A stretch of 64,000 nucleotides of DNA from Podocnemis expansa (lineage: Eukaryota > Chordata > Testudines > Podocnemididae), in the NCBI GenBank assembly GCA_007922195.1, contig ML681994.1:50196018-50260017 (forward strand), read 5' to 3'. The notes beneath the pieces are model-generated. The model had not been told where the DNA came from and did no database searches. It worked only from the letters and a program-made list of their open reading frames with translations. The first letter of the stretch is position 1. Each line of letters opens with the position of its first letter. The translations under genes were made by a program, and so were the position numbers. This document shows positions 1 through 11,670 of this stretch, piece after piece.

Positions 1-665
1 TGAAACAAAGAGACACTTGGAAGGATCTGGGGCTTTTTGCCTGGGAATCTCCATCTTGAAAGAACTTCAAGATCTGGTCCATGCCTGGTCTCAGGCAGAG
101 ACTGGCTGTATAAACTTCTGACAGCAGAATATTTTGAGCATAAGCTTGGACTTTAGGTCAGTTTAGGTAAAGATATTATGATAATATGCATGTTTTGCCT
201 TTTATTTTCTTGTGATCACCCTTACTCATTTATATTATGATTCTACCATGATTGGTTATATTCTAATTTAGAATTATAACCTGATCAATAAACTAGTACT
301 TGTTTTATCTAAAGCTGTGTGGTCTTTAGAGGATGTGAATGAAGGAGGCTGGGCATGGTCCATTTCTTTGTTAAATAAAGGACTTGAATGTATGGTGATT
401 AGGAGTGAGTCCCAACCTCTGTAGACAGTGGCTCCCACATTGGTACCTGGGGCCAGTGGTGCTTGCTTGGGGACCATCCCTTAAGTAGCCACAGGGCATA
501 CACCTATGGCTTGAGACTGATTGCACACGAGAGGCTGGAGTGGACTGACTCATGAGTGAGTGGTCACTTTGCAAAGCGAGGCAAACTTGTGTTCATGAAT
601 GGGAATCGGGGGGTCACAGCAGAACACCAGACTGGATCTGGGGAGCAGCCTGTCACAAGGTGTTA
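1..665 (+). repeat. LTR-like remnant (retroviral or Gypsy type), tentative
   Basis: The stretch reads like the promoter-distal half of a long terminal repeat. A polyadenylation signal (aataaa, in 'tgatcaataaactag', about 281-295) is followed by T-rich sequence and then a G-rich tail ending near the ggtcacagcagaacacc segment (about 612-628). A second aataaa lies near 374. The left edge lies outside the window, no target duplication can be checked, and no coding sequence for gag or pol follows. Reading frames in this stretch look like chance. It could also be an unrelated non-coding repeat. Confidence 0.35.
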
Positions 666-1917
666 ATGTGGCTTGCCGTCCAAAAGTACACAGAGTTAAA
701 CAAGGTTTGGGATGTGGTATATAGAGGATCTCCACCTGCTTATTACAGTGGCAACCACATTATGAAATCTAAATGTTTTATTAAAGATACAGAGAAGAGG
801 GCAAAACAGTTAAAGCACTTGAAATCTAAAGCATTAAACAAGACTTTCATTTCTTCTTCCAGTTTCATTCCCTGTAGGTGGAGAGTGTTTTAGAGGAAAT
901 CCCCCTTTCTTAGAACAGTCTTAGATGGTATCAAAGATAGTAATAGCTGCCAGTTGGGGCAATAAGTTATTTGAGGTGAGCTGGAGCTCTTGCTGCTGCT
1001 CTGAAGTTCAATCATATATCACCTCCTGTAGTGTTTGGGATTCAGCAGGACCTGGAACAGTTATTTAGGTCTGTCTTTCTGGTCTGATTTGGTCAAGACA
1101 GCTTTCTGGAATAGGGTGATGAAGACTTGGGGTTCCAGGAAATGGTAGAATTGGCAGCCATGATCATAAAGCTTGCTTCAGCAGTAATTATCTGTTCCTT
1201 CTCACTGGAGACAGAATACAGAAAGACCAGAAAAAGTCTCCTTCTTGAAAGCCTCTTAAAGGGACTGATGAATGGAGTAGCCCATCCTCTTATTATTTTA
1301 GTAACTGACTTATCAATTTTGGTTCATTAATTTCTGTTTGCGCATCTTGCATTTTTACCATCCATGATTTCAACATAGTCCTGAATTATATCAACATGGA
1401 CTTTTTTTCTGTGGACTAAGTCTCTCTGTTTGATTGCACCTATTTCACATTCATTATAGGAAACAACCTGGCATATTTTCCTTCAACATTTGTTATGGGT
1501 CATTGTATTATCTTATAAACTTTTAAATACATTTTACAATTGATCTTACAATCAGGACAAATTTGTAGGCCCAGTTATTGCAATATGCTTTAAAGACCAT
1601 TGGGTCAGAGAAAAGTCAGAAAAGCAAGTTATTGCATCCATCAGAGTGATATGTTTAATATATCATATTGAATCCTGCCTCCATGCTGAAATGCTACATA
1701 GAGAGATGTAGGTGAGGCCAAAATTGATCGTTCATAATATGCCATTTTAATGTGACACTGATCAGAAGGGATTCCAGGGAATTAGATATGGTAAAGAAGG
1801 AATATTAGGAGTGTGCAAGGTCTGTAGGAATAGGTGAATCTCCACATGGAAGTTCATAGTAATTGTCTTTGAGATCTTAGCACTAGTCTACACTCACCAC
1901 ACTTTTCAGCAGCGGTC
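666..1917. other. No gene recognised
   Basis: AT-rich single-copy-looking sequence. The longest frames (up to 113 codons across the left edge) have no recognisable motif. Confidence 0.6.
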
Positions 1918-1964
1918 GATGGGAGATATGCAAGGTACATAAAATACCTTGCATATCTTCCATC
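1918..1964. repeat. 47-nt hairpin, 20-bp arms
   Basis: Left arm 1918-1937 (gatgggagatatgcaaggta), loop 1938-1944 (cataaaa), right arm 1945-1964 complementary except at one position. It stands alone, with no flanking repeat that would explain it. Function unknown. Confidence 0.85.
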
Positions 1965-2074
1965 ACCTTACTAATTCCCACTTACCTCCCTTATGCACTG
2001 CACTAAGGTGATTGAATATGCCATCTGGTCAACTTAGCACTTCTCCAGTTAGGGGCTGGAGTTACAGAGTCAAG

Positions 2075-2541
2075 GGCTGTGTTCACACAGCCTCCTTATT
2101 TCAAAACAACGGAGGTTGTTTCGAAATAAGGTTTCATCTGTTCACACGACGCATGGTTGTTTCGGAACAAAGGGAACCATTGTTCCAAAACAACTGCGTT
2201 GTTTCGAAACAAGTTAAACCTAGTCTGTGGGCGAAACAATGTTGTTTTGCAACGCTTGTTTCAAAACAACGCCGTGAGAACGTGTTGTTTCGAAACAACA
2301 AAGGTTTCTAAACAACTTGTTTCGAAACAACCATCGTCTGGACATGTTGTTTCGAAATGACGGTGAGTCGTTTTGAAATAACTGTTGTCTGGAATTGCTA
2401 TTTCGATTCCGGCTTTTCTCCTTATTTTGAAGTGACTTTTTTGCTAATTCAAAATAAGTCATTTTGAAATAAGGCATTATTTCGACACAAGTTGTTTCGA
2501 AACAACTGTATCGAAATAACCCCTTGTGTGTGAACACAGCC
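2075..2541. mobile_element. Palindromic TTCGAA-rich non-autonomous DNA transposon, copy A
   Basis: The ends are inverted: ggctgtgttcacac at the left and gtgtgaacacagcc at the right. Between them lie dozens of words such as tttcgaaacaac, ttatttcgaaat and their reverse complements, so the whole unit can fold on itself. There is no transposase. Frames across it give repetitive 'proteins' (FRNN, SKQ, FETT) that are only the translated repeat. The flanks share aag, which is not a convincing duplication. The family is probably mobilised in trans by a DNA transposase; the superfamily is not settled. Confidence 0.85.
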
Positions 2542-3786
2542 AAGCTGAACGTTGATTGAGCACATTTTGACAGACCCCCTCAGTCGAACCTGCAAGAGCG
2601 CACTATGGTGGCCTATTTGCTGCTGTCACTATAGACATACCCTCAGTGTACAGCCTTCCACAAAGTCAGTAGGGAAATTAGGTTGCCTAGATTGTGGGTA
2701 GGGATTGAGAGTAGGTTTTCCTGATGCATATTTTAAAATTACTGGTTCAAGTCTGTGAGGCTTGCCATATCCAGACCCTGTGGGGTTTTCTTTTATGCTA
2801 GACTGCAGCTTTTTGATTGAACAATTCAGTGCTTTGGGCCAAAGGTTGGGATATTTATAGGTAATTGCTTTCTTCAGCCTTTAAATGGAAAATTTCCATT
2901 CCTGCTTTATCTCTCACTTGCCTATGAAGAACATTTTAATTCTTAAATGGAGGTTGTGTACTACTTGGCAAACTCAGGAAGTGTCTTTTTTTATTCTATT
3001 TTATACTGTACCAACACTGGTCTATCATCAGTTACAGGTAGGTGTGTGAGATGTTGACAATTGGTGTGGATTAATAGGTCAGTAAAATCTCCTGAATTAA
3101 TTTAATTTGGAATGGAATCTGATCTCTCCTCATGTTTGATATGACTATGAATAACACAAAGTTTAGTGTCAAACTCCCATTAAAGGTCATGATTACAATT
3201 CATGAAGGCATTTCCTAGCTCTGATTAGGAGATGCCAGTTATATGTGAATGCCACTTAGCTTGACACTTTCTTTTATAATTCTGGTGTTGGTCATTTTTC
3301 ACTTTTTATTTTGGTTATATTGTTTATCCTTTTTGTCCCCCAAGGAACAGTTAAGAGTTCAAGCCGTGTTTCATTTCATTCCGTTCATATGCTACTGTCC
3401 TATTTTTAGATCAGACCTAGTCAAAAAGCTTGAAGGTACTTCTAACTAAGCCAGAGTGAAGTCAAAGGGACTGATTTAGTTATTCAGGCTGGAAGAGGAG
3501 CTGGGCTGCTCACTCTGACGATACACATACAGAAAATAAATAATGTTATACATTAGGTCATTACTGCCTCCAAGAATTACTGACCAGCTCTTGCTGGCAT
3601 GGCCTTTCCATTTTCATGGGCACATAGCTGAACCAGAACAGGTCTGAACTCAGCTTAAGCCCTCATTGATGTGCCTGCATTAACTTCATCTGTAGTTACA
3701 ATCCTTTCATATTGTCCCTCAAGACAACACAGAAAAGCATAACATTCTATTTTCAAAAATATTTTGTGAGGGGTCCCTTTGCCCTG
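2542..3786. other. No gene recognised
   Basis: AT-rich sequence. Nothing beyond short chance frames could be recognised. Confidence 0.6.

Positions 3787-3826
<40 letters not shown>
3787..3826. repeat. (ATCT)n microsatellite
   Basis: About ten perfect tetranucleotide units directly abut the left end of the next palindromic element. Confidence 0.95.
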
Positions 3827-4229
3827 GGCTGTGTTCACACACAGGCATTATTTCGATACAAGTTGTGTCGAAACAACTTGTATCGAAATAATGCTTTATT
3901 TTGAAATAACTTAATTCGAATTAACAATTTGTTAATTCAAATTAAGGAAAAAGCTCAAAGTGAAATAGCAGTTTCAGGCAACAGTTATTTCGAAACAAGT
4001 CACTGTTGTTTTGAAACAACATGTTCAAACGGCATTGTTTTGAAACAATCGTTTTGAAACAACATTGTTTCATCCCCACATGGGGTTTAAGTTGTTTTGA
4101 AACAACGCCGTTGTTTCGAAACAACTGGTGCCATTGTTTCGAAACAACTGTGCATTGTGTGAACAGGGTATTTCTTATTTCAAAACAACCTCTGTTGTTT
4201 CAAAATAAGAGTGCTGTGTGAACACAGCC
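3827..4229. mobile_element. Palindromic TTCGAA-rich element, copy B
   Basis: Terminal inverted repeats are ggctgtgttcacac and gtgtgaacacagcc. The interior holds the paired words ttatttcgatac, ttgtttcgaaac and ttcgaattaac. It lies between the ATCT microsatellite and the tRNA-like 5' end of the R4-type LINE. No coding capacity. The interior is closely similar to copy I at 45227-45632. Confidence 0.88.
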
Positions 4230-4236
4230 TATGTGT

Positions 4237-4308
4237 GACTGGATAGCGTAGAGATTAAGAGCGCTGCCCTTTGATATGGGAGAGTGTGGTTCAAATCCTG
4301 GTTGGTAC
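4237..4308 (+). repeat. tRNA-like sequence with A and B boxes at the LINE 5' end
   Basis: An A-box-like tagcgtagagattaagagcgc lies about 8 nt from the element start. A B-box-like ggttcaaatcc lies about 46-56 nt in. Spacing fits a tRNA, but the acceptor and T stems pair poorly, so this is tRNA-derived and not a working tRNA gene. The anticodon cannot be called safely. It may act as an internal RNA polymerase III promoter for the LINE or be the scar of a tRNA-derived SINE fused to it. Confidence 0.6.
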
Positions 4309-4403
4309 CTACCTACCTTTCCAGTAGGGGCCCTTGGGCAAAAGACCCCCCAAAGCTTAATTTGCCTACCTCAAATATGAGAGTGACATGAACTAGGAGA
4401 GTC

Positions 4404-5043
4404 ATGCCAGCTTGGATGTTGCCTGAATTAACAAGGTCTGTGCCAGATATGGGGGAACCAGGACAATCCGATGATAACTGGGCTACTGGAACAAACCATA
4501 CATGTCTGAGACAAGAGAACCTGGAATTGGTGGAATGCTACTACAACAGTAGACCTAATGAGAGGGGATATATGAAATGTATGAGGGAACTATGGATGGA
4601 CAAAAGACCTACATCCACACTAACTGAGAAACAGCTAGTTACCCAATGCTTCAACATAGTAGTAAAGAGGAAGCTGCTTTCTCAATGTGAGATAGACTAA
4701 CTCCTCATTACAGCCCCCACTCAAGAAGACGACCCAGAAGAACAACTAGATGTGCAGCCACCACCTGAAGCTGGAACTTCACTGCCACCCCCTCCATTAC
4801 AGCTGATATGAGGCATAAGATCATGGATAAACTAGCTACAGTCAACCCTCAAGACTGATTACCAAGGCTCGTTGGAGAAGTACCATCAGCTAGTATGCTA
4901 GAAGATGCCAATAGAGCCCTAATGACAATTCCTACTACCACCATAACTCAAACCAATGAACTGATATATGCTATAGCCTCTGTAATCCTAGAGATGCTTG
5001 GCTACAGGATCAAGAACAGCAGCAGTACATACCCCCCTGGAAA
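4404..5043 (+). pseudogene. N-terminal region of the R4-type LINE ORF, frameshifted
   Basis: The start of the LINE protein is spread over two frames. The first frame runs 4404-4700, stops at a TAA (4698-4700) and continues readable to about 4800 (an acidic, proline-rich stretch). A second frame carries the protein from 4802 to about 5040, with one TGA near 4856. The segment LTEKQLVTQ and the surrounding text resemble the upstream domain of R4/Dong proteins. Its biochemical role is not established; a DNA- or RNA-binding role is assumed for the family. The start at 4404 is the first Met of the frame and may not be the original one. Confidence 0.7.
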
Positions 5044-7620
5044 ATGAGTTTGGAGGATAAGATGAAGGCAACTCGGAGAGAAGTTAGTCAGCTGGTGGAA
5101 CTACAGAAGGATGTAGAGATTAAGGATAAGACTCAGCTACTGAAAAAATACAAGGGCCTGACTCCATCTGAAGCCCTAGACACTGCTAAACAAAGGCTCA
5201 CAGCACTGGCTACCAGGCTAAGGAGATACACTAGAGAAGCAGAGGCCAAAAAGATAAATGCCCTGTTCTCCAAAGAACCATCCAAGGTGTACTCCCAACT
5301 GCAGTGCAACAACACAATAACAGCAGGGCCACCAACAGCAGAAACTGACCAGTACTGGAAGAACATATGGGAGAAAGAGAAGACTCATAACACCAGTGCA
5401 AAGTGGCTGCGGGACCTGAGAACAGATCACAGCAATCTCCCAGAACAGGAACCAGTCACCATTACAGTAGCAGACATCCAACAGCGGGTCAAGAACATGA
5501 AGAGCTGGACAGCACCTGGCCCGGACATGATCCACACCTACTGACTAAAGAAACAAACAGCAGTGCATGAATGCCTAGTAGCACAGATAAACCAGCTGCT
5601 AGCAGCAGGCTCCCGCCCAGACTGGCTAACACAAAGAAGGACAGTGCTGATCATGAAAGACCCTCCACAAGGGAACAGCACCATCCAACTACCAGCCAAT
5701 AACCTGCCTCCCCACAACATGGAAAGTCCTATCATGCAGTATAGCCACCAAGCTGCAGACCACATGGGCCAGTACATGAGCACAGCTCAGAAGGGCATTG
5801 GGAACAACACCAGAGGCTCAAAACACCAGCTGCTCATAGATAGAGCAGTCGCCCAAGACTCAAGGTCTAGACAGACCAATCTGAGCACAGCCTGGATTGA
5901 CTACAGGAAAGCCTACGACTCAATGCCGCACACATGGATCTGTGAATGTCTGGTGCTATACAAAGTCAACAGGACACTAAGGACCTTCCTCAAGAACTCA
6001 GTGGGATTGTGGAAGACAACACTGGAAGTCAACTCAAGACAGCTTGCACAAGTGGCCATCAAGTGCGGCATATACCAAGGTGATGCGCTGTCCCCACTGC
6101 TGTTCTGCATTGGCTTGAACCCCCTCAGCCAGGTAATGACAAGGACTGGATACGGATACAAGTTGAAGAGTGGAACTACCATTAGCCACCTCCTCTACAT
6201 GGATGACATCAAGCTGTATGCTAAGAATGAACGAGACATCGACTCACTAATCCACCTGACACAGATCTACAGTGAGGATATTGGGATGTCATTCGGACTG
6301 GAGAAGTGTGGCCGGATGGTCGTAAAGAGAGGGAAGGTAGTCAAGACTGATGGGGTGGAACTACCAGCAGGCCACATAGCAGACATACAGACCAGCTACA
6401 AATACCTTGGCATGCCACAGTCACATGGGAACCATGATGAGGAGGCAAGGAAGACAGCAACATCCAAGTACCATCAAAGGATAAGACAGGTCCTGAAGAG
6501 CCAGCTCAATGGGAAGAACAAGCTCCACGCCATCAACAAGTACGCCCTGCCAGTCATCAGATACCCTGCCGGTATAGTGAGCTGGCCAAAGGAGGACATG
6601 GAGGCTGCCGATGTGAAGACCCGGAAGCTCCTCACAGTGTATGGAGGTTTCCACCCCAAATCCAACACCCAGAGACTGTACACCAGCCGGAAAGAAGGCG
6701 GGTGAGGTTTGGTGAGTGTCAAAGCCACTGTCCTGGACGAAATCCAGAGCATCCAGGAGTACATCAGTAAGATGGCCCCCAAAGATGAGCTGCTGAGAGA
6801 ATGCCTGAGGCAGCAGCAGACATGGGAGGAAGACCAAGCAGAAGAAGTTCCATGGCAAGACAAGACCCTGCATGGGATGTACCATCAACAGATAGCTGAG
6901 GTGGCTGACACTGGGAAATCCTACCAGTGGCTGGAAAGGGCTGGACTAAAAGACAGCACTGAGGCACTGATCATAGCAGCAGAAGAACAGGCACTGAGCA
7001 CCAGATCCATTGAAGCAGGGGTCTACCACACTAGACAGGACCCAAGGTGCAGACTGTGCAGAGAGGCCTCAGAGCCAGTCCAACACATAGTGGCAGGATG
7101 TAAGATGCAGGCAGGAACAGCATACACTGAACGGTACAACCAAGTAGCTGGCATTGTGTACAGGAACATCTGCACAGTGTATGGGTTAGACCCTCCCAAG
7201 ACCAGACGGGAGATCCCACAGAAGGTCGTGGAGAATAACAGGGCTAAGATTCTGTGGGACTTCCAGATCCAGACGGACAGGCAGGTACTGGCCAATCAAC
7301 CAGACATCATGGTAATAGACAAGGACCAGAAGACAGCAGTGGTGATAGATGTAGCAGTGCCAAGTGACAGCAACATCAGGAAGAAGGAGTATGAGAATCT
7401 GGAGAAGTACCAGGGCCTGAAAGAGGAACTAGAGAGGATGTGGAAAGTGAAGGCCAAAGTGGTCCCAGTGGTGGTAGGAGTACTCGGGGCTGTGACTCCT
7501 AAGCTGGGAGAGTGGCTCCAACAGATCCCAGGAACATCAGAGCTCTCTGTCCAGAAGAGTACAGTGCTAGGAACAGCTAAGATGCTGTGCAGAACCCTCA
7601 AACTCCCAGGCCTCTGGTAG
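5044..7620 (+). pseudogene. R4-type LINE reverse transcriptase and restriction-like endonuclease, two in-frame stops
   Basis: A single frame of about 858 codons, broken only by TGA at 5542-5544 and TGA at 6703-6705. RT landmarks in order: APGPDMIHTY near the first stop, motif A with WIDYRKAYDSMPHTW, motif B with GIYQGDALSPLLFCIGLNPL, and the catalytic YMDD in HLLYMDDIKLYA (about 6196-6230). After the second stop come a CX2CX8HX4C finger (CRLC...H...C, about 7050-7105) and the restriction-like endonuclease core QPDIMVIDK...AVVIDVAVP (about 7297-7362), ending in KLPGLW. In this family the protein nicks the target and primes cDNA from the nick. The stops disable this copy unless read through. 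Both stops fit single G-to-A or C-to-T changes, the second probably at a CpG. Confidence 0.93.
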
Positions 7621-7641
7621 AGGACCCGAGGTTGAGGAAAT

Positions 7642-9125
7642 TGTCAGCGGAGGTGGCAGCCATGATGGCCACCCCGCCCCACACGTAGCCCCCTGGATTA
7701 TGCTCCCTGATGGGCCTCCATCTCCGGGCCATCCAGCACAAGGGGAAAGAGTGTTAAGTATCAATCTCCCCTGATGGCTCTCAATCTCCTGTGTGAGTTT
7801 CTTCCTCCCTAGCTTTGTGTCAACAAGGAGGGGGGTGAGTTCCTATCCCCCCTGAACAGTTTCTCGGCACCCCCATCACCACGAAGGAGGGGTCATTGTC
7901 TGGGGTCCCAGTTTTATCATTGGTCCTGACCAGGATCCCACTCCTAATTGGCTATTTTTACTCTGGCTGGGCAAAATTCTATTAAAACCCCCTGTCTCAG
8001 CTAGCTTGTTGTTCTCCCACCCTCGGATGCTAAAGGGCACGTCGCGACCTGGTCGGACTGATCCCCCGACTGAGACAGGGAGTACCCGCCCCCGAGACCC
8101 TCTTTTTTTTTTGGGGTGTACACGGATTGCCGGCCGAACGATTAAGTGCTGAGATGCTGCAGCTGGTCTGCCTCCTCGGTTTGGGTTCTACTGCGGTCCT
8201 GGGACAGGTATTATAAATCGATATAGGCCTCCTACCTTCTCTTAATCATTCTACTTGGTACCATTTATATATAGTCTGTGATTGTAGCTTCTTCACCTGA
8301 GTTTTGCATAGTTTGTGTAGTTGTTATTATTTTCTCTGTATCCTGCATAATCTTTTTATGGTATAGTTGTTTAAGGTCTAGCATAGTTTTGTGTTGTTAA
8401 TTTGCTAGGTGTTTTGTTAGTCATTTGTATTTTGCATCCTTCTTACTGTATAATTGTTCATTACTCTGCTTCTGCTCTAAACTGCTGGCCCCAAACTTCC
8501 CCAGTGTACACGGGGGGAGTGTGGGGGTTTATTTTTCTCTCATCTGTTTTTTTTTTTTTTATTCTGCTGCCCACCCTTCTTGGCTAGCAAGGAGGAATGG
8601 CTTCCAGCCATTGGTAAATACACGTCGGGTGGGCTGGTCAGTGCCTATACCGATGCTGAAGCAGTAAAAGGCCAGAAAAGTCCTTGACTTATTATGGCCA
8701 CCCTCTTGTAGGTCATTAATCCATACTGTTATTTAACTATAAGTACTTTGGTAGGTTGTAAGTGTTTTGCATAGAGCTGGAGCTGGAGCTGTTTTACAGG
8801 TGCTTTATATAGACTCTTGCTCCACACTGTTACTTGGTTATAAGTGCTTTGCATAGGTTTTTAGCTTTATATTGTCATTTAGTTCTAAGTGTTCATTTAG
8901 ATTTTGCTTTATGCTATTAGTTGGTTATAAGTGTCCTATATAGATTTTTGCTTCATATTGTTAGTTGATTACAAGTGGTTTTGCATAGATCTCCTTGTTA
9001 AGGGGTTGAAGGTGTTTAAGGTGTCACTATAAAAGTAGTTTTTTTTGTTTAATTGAACTGGTGTCTGTCTCATTGGTGGGTGTCGCTGGTCCATCCCAGT
9101 CACATCGCGAACCCGGGGTTCAACA
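7642..9125. mobile_element. Solo LTR (1484 bp) with GAAAT target duplication
   Basis: The insert begins tgtcagcgg and ends ggttcaaca, the TG...CA ends of a retroviral or Gypsy LTR. It is flanked by the same five bases, gaaat, at 7637-7641 and 9126-9130. Removing it joins the LINE 3' UTR cleanly. A TATA-like attaaaac (about 7981) and an internal poly(T) are visible; no gag or pol remains, so the internal region was probably lost by recombination between two LTRs. The length is large for an LTR. A 5-bp duplication fits Gypsy or some endogenous retrovirus classes; orientation is uncertain. Confidence 0.85.
8718..8995. repeat. Degenerate tandem repeat, about 44-bp unit, inside the LTR
   Basis: About five diverged units follow the pattern gctt-atattgttagttg-ttataagtg-tttgcatag-ttttt. 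Clear unit starts are near 8819, 8866, 8909 and 8950. An irregular first unit (8718-8790) includes gagctggagctggagct. Repeated blocks of this kind in LTRs can be enhancers; no function is shown here. Confidence 0.7.
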
Positions 9126-9174
9126 GAAATCACATACCACCCATAGGGGTGAGAGGTGAATTTTTTTTTATGTG

Positions 9175-10774
9175 GGTTAGCAGATGGTAGCAGGCTACCA
9201 TTAAAAAAAAAAGTGCCTTAGATTACACTGTGGGGAGAGAAGAGTCTGCATAAGGTTCTGTTCTACTCTGAAAAGTGGCACATCTTACTGAATGGATCAG
9301 TTCCCTATGTGCCTGAAAATCATAGCTGCTTGCTTCAGTGACTAAAATTAACATGGAACCCCACAATGCACTCTTAAAGAGTCACCTTTCTTGGCAGAAA
9401 AACTGATGCATAATATGGCCCTTGATAATAAGGGTCTGAACAGTTGTACACTTGTGTGTTGGTGAATTTAATTTTTGATCCTTCTGAGACTAGCAGATGG
9501 TTCTAGTTTTAAGTCAGTAGGATAATATTTTTGTTTGGGGATATTTGTTACCATTATTTTCAGGAAGGAAGACATGCCAGCATGTAAAAACATCCAGATG
9601 TTTGCTTTATATTGTAAGGAAGAATCATATTAAACTCACTGACAGTGCCAAAAAGCAAAGTATCATTTTTCTTGGTTAATATTTGTGTCAACCTCTCAGT
9701 TTCATAATTTCATTATTTCTTTCTAAAAAAAACTTGAAATTTCTGTTCTTTATCACAGATGCATTCCTTTGAAGAAATCTAGCTGAACTGTAGTTTAAGG
9801 TACAGAGGCAATAGAAGAAACCCAGCCTGAATAAATCAGGAGTATGTGTGTGTACAGTTTCTTGATCCTTTGGCATTTTTCTTAACATGCAGAAAACGTA
9901 AACAGCATTCCAAAATGTACAAAGAGGAGATCGCAACCTGGCATTGCTATTAGGGAAAATTTCCTGCATTCTTATTCATTAATAATCCTGTCTCCTTTGC
10001 AAAGGTCATAATGTCTGTACAGATTTATTCAGATGGCAACAGTAATAAATTATAACCACCAAATATGTCCATGTTACCCAAATATGTAGACAAATAATGC
10101 TTTAGGGCAAACATTAATTATTGTGGTGCTGTTTGGACTACTGTACAGTCCAGGATGCATCAGCAGTTATAACAAAAGTCCTGTTTTCAAGGATTTAACT
10201 CAGCTACATAAATTCATCCTTATTTTAAATATGACAGACAATATCTTGGCATATGAGCATATTTTGTTTAATTGATTTCTTTAAATAAATTAGTTATGAA
10301 AATGAGAGATTCTGGCTTTGGCTTGTGTACACAATATTCATGCTCCCACATGTAGCTGTGTCACTGCCCTTCAATCCAGTGCCCCTACTCTGAACATTCT
10401 TCTGTTGTGCTGAAAGGAATGGTGGGGAAAACTCCTTTCAGTGTTAACATGAGAACAACAATCTTTGTTTTACCTGTATCATAAGGCACATTAGAATTCA
10501 AGTCTGCAGAAAAAAAGATTTATAAAGACACTGAAACATCAGGCTCACCAATTTGGCCATTATATTTGCTCTGTGTAAATAATGATATCAATGATTTAAG
10601 GTCTTTCCTGAACTCATCTATTTCCAAATCACATTATGGAAAAAAGGTTGTGTAAATTTTTTTGTTGAAATAATCAGATGAATTGGTGCTTTTGAGTATT
10701 ACTTTGAGGGAAAATGTGAATAAGATGTAAGAGAATTTCCATCAAACATGTGCTAATCATTCAAAGTATACAGA
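9175..10774. other. No gene recognised
   Basis: AT-rich sequence downstream of the LINE, without a recognisable repeat or coding frame. A 93-codon minus-strand frame (9688-9969) has no motif. Confidence 0.6.
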
Positions 10775-11010
10775 TCTAGGATTGTGAGGATTTATATGGA
10801 CAACTTCTACAAATCCTACAAATTTGGACAGATTTACCAAGGGTTGTGGTGGATTGTCCATCACTAGCAATATTAAAACATTAATGTTGGATATTTATCT
10901 ATAAGATATGCTTTAGAAATTAGTTTTGGGGAAATTCTGTGGTCAGTATTATAAAGGACGTCAGATTTTGTGATCACAATGATTCCTTCTGGCCCTGGGA
11001 TCTATGAAGG
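10775..11010 (+). repeat. Old CR1/L3-type LINE 3' fragment, plus strand
   Basis: The order of words is that of a CR1/L3 3' end: ggttgtggtgga-tgtccatcac, then attaatgttggat, ctataagatatgctttag, gggg-aaattctgtggtcagt, and finally gatcacaatgattccttctggcc with tctatgaag. It is strongly diverged and has no usable frame. Confidence 0.75.
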
Positions 11011-11640
11011 AATCTAATGGGATATAAGACATGTGCCTTGAGATGACTATTATATAGTGTACATGTATGCAGTCAGATTGTGATGACTAGCACCACTGTT
11101 GTCTGAATTCAGCCTGTAGAAAATTAATTTCTGCGGATGCTGACTGACAAAGAGTCTGCAGGCTTCATTTATAGCAGAAAATTACAATTCTTTTTTTGTT
11201 GGGGTGGGGGAAAGGGAGGAAATCTTCTCTCTTCAGAAGCCACGAATATATGATTAGATATGATGGAACAGAGTCTCAGCTTCCAACCTGTCCAGTTACC
11301 TGAAAATCAGGTTCTTCAAAGTGCTTGCCATTTGATTAAGACCATTTGTCAGGACTATAGATGGAGGCAGATGGCTTTCAAGAGGTGACCTGTAAGCAGT
11401 CAATAGGTCAAAAGTCATTCAAAAATTTTACAAAATACCCCCCCGTAGCTGCATAGAGAGCTTCTGTGCATGTGGATTTGTGTGATGGGGAAACCACACT
11501 AAACGCTGGCTGAACCCAATAGCTGGAATAACTTCTGCATAGAGATGCTAAAGAGAATAAGAATCAGGAGTTGTAGACTCCAGAAAGATGAATTTTCAAC
11601 TGTGTGATGGGTCAATAGCTTCAGGGGTTAAAGTTAGCTG
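11011..11640. other. No gene recognised
   Basis: Unique-looking sequence with no motif recognised. Confidence 0.6.
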
Positions 11641-11670
11641 GAACACAGGGGAGCGCCATTCTGGGGACAA

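Larger units (their letters stand above)
4236..9168 (+). mobile_element. R4/Dong/Rex6-type LINE, near full length, interrupted by a solo LTR
   Basis: A non-LTR retrotransposon of the group whose endonuclease lies at the C-terminus. From 5' to 3': a tRNA-like head (4237-4308), an untranslated leader, one broken ORF (4404-7620) with reverse transcriptase, a CCHC finger and a restriction-like endonuclease, then a short 3' UTR that resumes after the inserted LTR (9126-9168) and ends in a T-run. The word tatgtg at 4230-4235 recurs at 9169-9174 and may be the target duplication. Only two in-frame stops break 5044-7620, so the copy is young compared with the CR1 pieces nearby. The N-terminal part carries frameshifts. 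Family assignment comes from recognising the protein; a Repbase comparison was not possible. Confidence 0.9.

Noticed and set aside
2012..2543. Frames rich in FRNN, FETT, SKQ on both strands (also at 3942-4221, 16647-17164, 22747-22977, 45170-45712)
   Set aside because: They translate tttcgaaacaac-type repeats; frames occur on both strands because the DNA is palindromic.
4237..4308. A functional tRNA gene
   Set aside because: A and B boxes are present, but acceptor and T stems do not pair and the sequence runs straight into the LINE leader.
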